In this document: one piece after another, positions 58,901 to 64,000 of the stretch | Position numbering within the stretch: the first letter of the stretch is position 1 | Layout of the letters: each line of letters begins with the position of its first letter | DNA from: Ditylenchus dipsaci | Taxonomy: Eukaryota > Nematoda > Chromadorea > Rhabditida > Anguinidae | Length of the DNA: 64,000 bases | Direction of reading: 5' to 3' | Assembly: GCA_004194705.1 (NCBI GenBank) | Contig: SADC01001279.1 | Span: 248,001 to 312,000, forward strand | Translations under genes and position numbers: made by a program | Notes under the pieces: model-generated | Told to the model about the DNA's origin: nothing | Seen by the model: the letters and a program-made list of their open reading frames with translations, nothing else | Database searches by the model: none

Positions 58901-60575
58901 ATCGGACATAGAAATGTTGTCGGCCACTTCTTGCTTGGCTGGCTGCTTTTGTTGGGTGGTTTGTGGTGGATTCTCACTGGTCAACTTGTTCACATGTACT
59001 AATTTTGCGGGTTGTTCGATATCTTTCTCAATTTCCTTCTCAATTTTAACCAAGGTATCTACTTTTTCGTCCTGGAAATATTTGGATCAACTTTTTAGAT
59101 ACGCAGATATGTCAGAGTCGGGGTCCGAAACCAGGACGTTATAAGACAAACTTTGTCAGAATTTTGTAATTTTAAAATAGAGCGGGGCCAGGGATTGCGA
59201 TCAGGGCGACCATCCAAAAATATGAAAAACCTAGCATTTTTGGCCAAAAACCCAGCAATAGCCTGGCTAAGCATTAAAACAAAATTTGACAAATGCTTGG
59301 TTCTTCCAGGCCGACTTGATCTTGTTCTTGATCGGGATCCCGAGTTTAAATCTCGTCAACATCTCTAATTATTTTAATGAATATGTTTGACCAACCGTTT
59401 TTTGAACACCAGCCAAAAAGCCTTCAGCAGAAAATGCAAGATCTGCATCAGCTTTCTTAGGACGGTTCTTCTTTTTTTGCTTTTTGGTAGAAGTATCTGA
59501 GAAAGCAAGACTGAGTTTTTGATGAAATAATTATAAAAGAGTGAGAAACCTTCAGACACTTCTTCTTTCACAGGTTCCGCCTGAGCAGTGCTGGCTGGAG
59601 GAACAGCATCGGAAGTGGACTGAACATGAGATTGAGAGGTGTTTGCCGTGAATGAGCTTTTGAGCACTGGTTCTTCAACAATTTCGTTTTCAGGATCCTC
59701 AGCTACAATTGCTTCGACTTCATGTTTTTCTTGCACAGTTGGCTTCTCTTTCTGAAGATGACATGAAATTTAAATGGTTAAATAAATGCAGGATTTTGAC
59801 ATAATCACGAGATTTCCTATGTCTGTTTAAAGAGTCTCGAATCTGAAAAAATTACAAATCTTCATTTTAGCGATGAACTGCTTAAAAATTTAGTTATAAT
59901 TTGAGTTTACAGTTGACTCTCGATAACAGCACATCCCGTAAAGTTCGACTCCAACTAGTTCCGACCTTTTTTACCTCAATTTTCAAATTATCTTCTCCAA
60001 TCTTATTTTCCAGTCTGGTTCCGAAAATTTCAAGGATTGGAAAATGTTTTTTTGGTAAATGGTGAAAATTTGACGTTATAACTCGCTGCTATCGACACAA
60101 GCACACATAATTTTCTAAAAGATCTGTGCTTATATCGAGTGTTGGATCCAGCTGGGGGCCAAGCTTCAGGGGGTATTCTTACCTAGAGAGATGACTGTAT
60201 TCCTTAAATTCACAAATATATCTTTCAAATTTGTAATTAAAAGCGCGAAGATTAGACCTGGAACCTCAAAAAATAAAGAATAGCTAAATACTATCCTATT
60301 CACAATAAAACATACCACAGCAATTGTTTTTCCAACTGACTTCTTTCCCTTGACCACCTTGGCCTTGGCTTTCTGGAGTTTTTCCTCAGTCAGCAGCTTT
60401 AGGGCATTCTTTCCATAAGCCTAACAACAAAAAAATATTATAAAAGCTAAAAAAACTATATTTCAATTACCTCCTCGAAAGTGGTTTCCCTTGTGAATAC
60501 TTTGAACACATACACGCAAAGGGCTATTATCAAAGTCACAGCTCCAACTCCAACAGAAATAGTTAGGGCGTCCAT
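49938..60575 (-). CDS. Kinectin/p180 (RRBP1)-like ER coiled-coil protein
   Basis: Eighteen exons read leftward: 60575-60471, 60420-60316, 59751-59550, 59496-59396, 59071-58890, 58834-58759, 57921-57850, 57331-57266, 57220-56951, 56892-56731, 56416-56277, 56225-56037, 52966-52901, 52265-52182, 52121-51990, 51957-51766, 50285-50193, 50081-49938 (about 793 residues). A membrane segment (TISVGVGAVTLIIALCVYVF) is followed by RETTFEEAYGK, close to the RETSYEEA-like start of p180 and kinectin, and by basic clusters (KKQKKKNRPKK). From about residue 240 it is Gln/Glu/Lys-rich coiled coil, with an ALPNVKQIPT...NLGTWL stretch like kinectin's LFPKVSVPSNLSYGEWL. Family members anchor in the ER and bind ribosomes, microtubules or kinesin. 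Exon 12 to exon 13 is out of phase by one base. The 3-kb intron between them contains a separate gene. Confidence 0.75.
50763..50935. repeat. GTGTGCGCATCTC-family repeat (partial copy)
   Basis: GGTATGTGGGCGTACGCATC and the following CAAGC/GCGCCC hairpin, then CATGTTTCTGAGCAAGA, match the copies at about 13000, 21750 and 62300. It is in the intron between exons 16 and 17 of the kinectin-like gene. Confidence 0.6.
51253..51741. mobile_element. ATACCGTATTT-type MITE with a nested element
   Basis: The ends are ATACCGTATTTCCTCTAATA and TTATTAGAGGAAATATGGTA, with AAGCGCGCA blocks pairing inside. The C/G-run MITE at 51362-51589 is inserted in its middle. The nest sits in an intron of the kinectin-like gene. 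Confidence 0.8.
51362..51589. mobile_element. C/G-run MITE (copy 2)
   Basis: Left end is GCTAGTAGCGAATAAC followed by a run of C; right end is a run of G followed by GTATTCGCTACTAGAG. The interior matches 36938-37160, including CACTTTTTCCTGG and ACATATACTTGAGTAC. Confidence 0.8.
52486..52872. repeat. Imperfect foldback in a kinectin-like gene intron
   Basis: GCTAAGATGCGG..TGACATTTTTCG on the left pairs with CGAAATGTCAGCCGCATCTTAGC on the right; inside, GGTGACTAAATTGTG and CTTGGTGACCAAAAT add a smaller loop. It is about 390 bp. Confidence 0.6.
54205..54738 (-). CDS. Small protein with AMPK-beta-type glycogen-binding domain (CBM48)
   Basis: An intact frame of 177 residues lies wholly inside the 3-kb intron of the kinectin-like gene, on the same strand. 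Its C-terminal half reads like the glycogen-binding module of AMPK beta: KEINICGSYWGWKDQQPMEK, then a YPLELP strand, then FLFKFVVDGEWQVCPQLPIS and ENNIENNYLI, with the paired tryptophans and the KF(F/V)VDG strand of that fold. No kinase-binding C-terminal domain follows, so it is not AMPK beta itself. The chosen ATG opens a short hydrophobic stretch (MLGSILFHLFC). However, 54704-54740 looks like a 37-nt intron (GTATGT...TTGTAG), in which case an upstream exon is missing. Phases do not match the host gene's exons, so I treat it as a separate nested gene. Confidence 0.65.
   Translation of the reverse strand: MLGSILFHLFCRKLSIPSSQTTVKRTEIEHIPLHITNNTRPANENWNKVEKNGLSSLVNLSSTILVPNLKPTLAQQAEQFSKVHKIEWPIKDWTDPNCPKEINICGSYWGWKDQQPMEKTATGFCYPLELPEDFVIDINHPFLFKFVVDGEWQVCPQLPISVGENNIENNYLIFDQQ
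55150..55225 (+). other. tRNA-like, SINE-type remnant
   Basis: TGGTGTAGTGGATA resembles an A box and CACAGGTTCGACTCTGCC a B box with a partial T stem; the middle is AT-rich filler. No full cloverleaf can be drawn. It shares layout and words with 28440-28515. Confidence 0.35.
55415..55729. mobile_element. pogo/Tigger-like MITE
   Basis: The ends are CAGTCGAACTTGGATAAACA and the complement (TTATCCAGGTTCAACTG), with TA on both sides. Inverted homology extends through GGCACCCCC/GGGGGTGCC and beyond. It is in the large intron of the kinectin-like gene. Confidence 0.75.
57954..58735. mobile_element. 782-bp near-perfect palindrome, mariner-like MITE
   Basis: Arms of about 380 bp begin ACTGGTGTCCAAAAAGTTCG and end in the complement, with TA at both flanks (57952-57953 and 58736-58737). 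Near the centre each arm has the TTGTAGCGCAGCTCAAGAGC core. Only scattered mismatches separate the arms. It fills the intron between exons 6 and 7 of the kinectin-like gene. Confidence 0.85.
59910..60197. mobile_element. Probable pogo/Tigger-like MITE, eroded
   Basis: The left end CAGTTGACTCTCGATAAC is clear. The right end (AGAGAGATGACTGTA) is a weaker match. It is in the intron between exons 2 and 3 of the kinectin-like gene. Confidence 0.5.
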
Positions 60576-61689
60576 GATTAGACCAAGTCAAAAAACTAAA
60601 AAAATATTTTGTTTAAAAAATCCACAACTAAGCAAAACACGATGTTATACACGATTATTAAACTACTAAAAACACTTGTAAGCAGGAGAGAATATTATGA
60701 ATGTCTGTCAAAGCTCCGAGCTGCAAGTGTTTTTTAGCAACTTTTCGTCATTATTCAATGCCAAATTTGGCATTTAGTTCAAACAATACGGTAGCTGTGA
60801 ATTGTAATAGGCTTACCACCGATAATTGAGCGGATGCAATATACAATTTTTTTTGTTTTTTTCTAACTAAAAGGCTAGTTTTGGTGGAAAAGAAAGCGGT
60901 GGATCGGACCCTCCGTAGACATTTTTTCAAGAATACAAATATCTCTTGGATCATAGAAATCTATACAGGGTGAGCTGGGGAATTCTCAGAATTTCAAAGG
61001 CTCACAATTTTGTGCGGCAAAAAGCTTTCGCATTCAATTCCTCTTGAGCAGCTCATTTTCTGGTATATAATATTAAAAAAACAATTTTGGCTTATGTCTA
61101 CTTATAGGTTCACATGGTTTTGAGTCAAATCACAGAGGGAACTAAGCGAATTTACCTTATTTTTTCCATTAATAGGGCATTCCATCTATTTATTTTCTAA
61201 GAAATCGTGAAATTGTCAATCTAAATTGGCCTCCGCTCTAAAGTTATACACAAAAATGAGTGGGTGAGCGAAGGATTGGGTTGGTGGTGTCCACCTATCA
61301 GAAAAAGCCCTTATAATATAGAGAAAAAAATAGAGAAACAGCGTATATACTATTTATTCACCATTCATATCACTAAAATATGCGGCTTAAGAAAAATGGA
61401 ACGTACAAAACCATTTTTCAAGACTACCTAAGAAAAAGTTATGCTGGAAATTTCTCGGTCCACCCTGTAAAAATGTGAAAAACAACTTTGAAAATGAAAA
61501 TTTTGGCGCCTTTTCTATTCCAGTCAAAAATATTTGGCGTATTGTAAAGTTACTGTAAAGAAAATAATGGGACGCATTATTGGAATTCAATTTGTTTGGT
61601 CATTTTTGTATGTGAATCTTATGATACGAACGTGTTCTAAAAAACTTTACCGTTTTTTCAGGCAATCAATTTCTTGAAAAATACAAACC
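60576..61689. promoter_or_regulatory. Shared upstream region of the kinectin-like gene and RPS14
   Basis: The two genes point away from each other across 1.1 kb, so promoters for both must lie here unless trans-splicing places them elsewhere. Half of it (60966-61467) is a MITE. I see no clear TATA or initiator that can be assigned with confidence. A TTTTTTCAG at 61656-61664, 25 nt before the RPS14 ATG, could be a splice or trans-splice acceptor. Confidence 0.4.
60966..61467. mobile_element. ACAGGGTG-type MITE
   Basis: The ends are CAGGGTGAGCTGGGGAATT and the partial complement (AAATTTCTCGGTCCACCCTG), flanked by TA on both sides. Inverted homology is limited to the terminal 25 bp or so. It is inserted between two divergent promoters. 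Confidence 0.65.
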
Positions 61690-63540
61690 ATGGCTGCTCG
61701 CAAAGGTAAAGTCAAGGAAGAGGCTCAGGTTTTGACGCTCGGGCCTCAGGCAAAAGAGGGCGAGAACATTTTTGGAGTGGCTCACATTTTCGCTTCATTC
61801 AACGACACTTTTGTGCACGTGACTGATCTGTCTGGGCGGGAGACAATTGTCAAGATCACCGGTGGAATGCGAGTCAAGGCTGATCGTGACGAAGCTTCTC
61901 CTTACGCTGCTATGCTTGCTGCACAGGCTAGTTTTTCTTACGTTTTTATTACAATAAAAAGCTGATTTTTTTGCCATAAAAATCAAATGCGAAAAAAATC
62001 GGCTAGACTAGATTATTTGGAGTACTCCCAAAACACCCAAAATCATGTTTTTTTCGATGTTTTACCACTTTTAACGTGCAGAAAACATGTTTTAGCGTCA
62101 ACTATTCTTCACAACTTTTTTTGACCAAAATTAAACTTTTTGCTTGGAGGACAAAGGAACCTGGATATCCTAAAAAGATGTAATTTGAACATAGTTTTGT
62201 TGACTGGGGCCTACAGCACAAAGAAAGTCTGGTATGCATGCTTGTTCATGCATAAGTCACTTAAAAGTGATTTGCGTCTAAGGTATCCAGGTATGTGGGT
62301 GTGCGCATCTCAACCCAGGCCCTCAAGCCCAAAGCCCTCGAAGGGGGCGCAGGGGGCTTGAGGGTTAAAGATGCGCGAAGGCACGCAAACCTTACACATT
62401 ATTCCGAGCAAGAATATAGATGAAAAAGGCATAAAGAAGCTCTTTTTGGCCAGCTTCAGTGACCAAAACGTATAGGATTCCCTTATGTAGGTCCAATTTT
62501 GGTCCAAATGAATTTAAAAAAAAAGGTGTTGGCCGTTCTATTAAAACACGTTTTTCGCACGTTAAAAGTGCTGAAACACCGAAAAACATCATTCCAGGGT
62601 GTTTTACGAGGGCTTCGAATAACCCAGTACGGCCCATAAATCAAATGCAAAAGTCTGGTACAGTCGATTTACAATACAGAAGCTTCTATAAATTTTGACC
62701 CAGTACTGGTCGCGACCTTTTTATTCGTATTTTGACTTTTTTTTGTCGCATATGGTGAGTGATCACTGTCCAAAATAACGATAGAGTTACAAATTCGCAA
62801 AATTATTTGAAAAAGAAAAATATTAGCAAGATTGTTGTTCGACGTGCTAAGCCGCATTGTACCGTAATACCTTCAATTATTGCACCCCTCCCTTTTATAG
62901 GTTCAAACTCATGTTCTTTAAGTTTTCTTTTCTACCCATGGCTCAAAAACGAAATGCAAAAACATAATTTTGAATAAGGAGGAGAAGAATGATAATCTGA
63001 GATTTTACGGCAATGAAAAAATCTCTCAATCAAGGTTATATTTTTTATCGCAAAATTAAAAACTCTCTAATTTTTGAATACAATTGGAGTCCAGAACAGA
63101 CAAATGACTTTATGAACTATTAAACCTTTTTGGACTCACCGGCGAAAAAAACGTTTCATTAAAGGGTTGTAGCTAGGCTTTAATATTTAGAGACATTTTT
63201 TTGATAGATTAGATTTTGACGTAAAACCTTATGAAAAAAAATTCTGGATCCTGAAAAAAAAAAGTACAAATTTTTTGTTGAAATTACTTTTCAATGTCCT
63301 GAATAACAGTAACTTTTTCAGGATGTTGCTGAACGCTGCAAACAGGTTGGAATCAACGCTTTGCACGTCAAACTGCGTGCCACTGGTGGAACCAAAACTA
63401 AGACTCCTGGACCTGGTGCTCAGTCTGCTCTTCGTGCTCTAGCTCGTTCTGGAATCAAGATTGGCCGAATTGAGGATGTCACACCTATTCCATCTGATTG
63501 CACCCGAAGAAAGGGAGGTCGCCGTGGTCGTCGACTCTAA
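61690..63540 (+). CDS. RPS14: 40S ribosomal protein S14 (uS11)
   Basis: This small-subunit protein helps form the mRNA exit platform of the ribosome. Two exons, 61690-61926 and 63322-63540, encode 151 residues, the same length as in human. The sequence is highly conserved: [50 protein letters not shown] and the basic tail [11 protein letters not shown]. The frame is clean throughout. The 1395-nt intron begins with GC, not GT (CAG then GCTAGT), and ends TTTTTCAG; the junction is fixed by the conserved MLAAQ-DVAERC. The intron contains a GTGTGCGCATCTC-family repeat. The start context is AACCATGG. Confidence 0.99.
62190..62480. repeat. GTGTGCGCATCTC-family repeat
   Basis: It contains GGTATGCATGCTTGTTCATG, AAGTGATTTGCGTCTAAGGT, GGTATGTGGGTGTGCGCATC and a CAAGCCC/GGGGGCTTG hairpin, all of which recur in the same order at 12905-13125 and, inverted, at 21720-21890. 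It is in the RPS14 intron. Confidence 0.7.
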
Positions 63541-63603
63541 ATGATCTTACTGTTGTTTGTGCTCTCTTGTCGTTGTTGTTAACTATTGAGAGCCAAAGTA
63601 TCC

Positions 63604-63609
63604 AATAAA
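63604..63609 (+). terminator. Poly(A) signal of RPS14
   Basis: AATAAA lies 64 nt after the stop codon, followed by T/G-rich sequence (CTTTTCGTTGTTC), which is a normal animal 3'-end arrangement. Confidence 0.75.
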
Positions 63610-63745
63610 TCTTTTCGTTGTTCATATTTCGTATGTGTTTTCTTGTTTTCACCTAGCCTATGATATTGTAGATGGGCCTCTTTGGCAGTTTCTTTAATAA
63701 TGAAATGTGAAAAGATTATGTATTAAGCTAAAGTATTTTAAGGCA

Positions 63746-64000
63746 ATGATTCGGTTCATTCTCATACAAAATCGTGCTGGTAAAACTAGGCTTGCAAAGT
63801 GGTACATGCATTTGATGACGATGAAAAACAAAAATTAATTGAAGAGGTGTGTATCTTGCCTCACTGCAAAAATTACTGAAAATTACTTTATTCTTATAGG
63901 TGCATGCAGTTGTGACTGTTCGAGATGCCAAAGTAATTTTGCATAGTAATTTTGCATTCAAAGTTTTTGAGGGGTTTTTTGATTTTCAAGATTAATAGAC
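63746..64000 (+). CDS. AP2S1: AP-2 complex subunit sigma (partial, 5' part)
   Basis: This is the small subunit of the clathrin adaptor AP-2, which acts at the plasma membrane in endocytosis. Exon 1 (63746-63846) starts MIRFILIQNRAGKTRLAKWY, and exon 2 (63900-63932) reads VHAVVTVRDAK, both nearly invariant in animals; the next donor is GTAATT at 63933. The rest of the gene lies beyond the window. Exon 1 is one base short: after WYMH the expected FDDDEKQKLIEE is present but in another frame, because the T run at 63811-63813 has three Ts where four are needed. Splice phases are correct only if that base is restored. The gene starts about 205 nt after the RPS14 stop codon on the same strand. Confidence 0.93.

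Overview
The window is animal nuclear DNA. It is AT-rich. The genes are broken into many small exons separated by spliceosomal introns, mostly about 45-55 nt, with acceptors of the TTTTCAG/TTTTAG kind; a few larger introns are filled with mobile-element debris. The gene set (pocket protein, SNX27, an EGF-type membrane protein, AP-2 sigma) is metazoan. Short introns, T-rich acceptors and close gene spacing suggest an ecdysozoan, perhaps a nematode, but nothing here fixes the phylum.

Layout. 1-4294: no gene; simple repeats, palindromes and MITEs. 4295-14287 (-): a retinoblastoma-like (p107/p130 type) gene of about 20 exons. 14288-18389: intergenic, holding a 1175-bp near-perfect palindrome. 18390-28175 (-): a complete 16-exon SNX27 gene (PDZ, PX, FERM-like). 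28176-30921: intergenic. 30922-39013 (-): a 14-exon gene for a type I membrane protein with a signal peptide, two EGF-like modules, one membrane segment and a proline-rich cytosolic tail; one intron carries a 39-bp minisatellite. 39014-49937: 11 kb with no recognisable gene. 49938-60575 (-): a kinectin/p180 (RRBP1)-like ER coiled-coil gene; its largest intron hosts a second small gene with an AMPK-beta-type glycogen-binding (CBM48) domain. 60576-61689: shared upstream region. 61690-63540 (+): ribosomal protein RPS14. 63746-end (+): the 5' part of the AP-2 sigma gene, cut by the window edge.

The genes do not form a pathway. SNX27 and AP-2 sigma both act in membrane traffic, but their proximity looks incidental. 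The first four main genes read leftward and the last two rightward; the kinectin-like gene and RPS14 are divergent, and RPS14 and AP-2 sigma lie about 200 bp apart on the same strand.

Two things stand out. First, six places in five conserved genes are short by exactly one A or T inside an A/T run. Two of them are unambiguous because the conserved protein resumes in another frame inside one exon. This looks like a systematic one-base undercall in the assembly, although real mutation or recoding is not excluded by sequence alone. Second, introns and intergenic DNA are crowded with at least two dozen non-autonomous DNA transposons (MITEs and foldbacks) of pogo/Tigger-like, Tc1/mariner-like, hAT and piggyBac-like type plus several families I cannot place, often nested in each other. 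I see no transposase gene.
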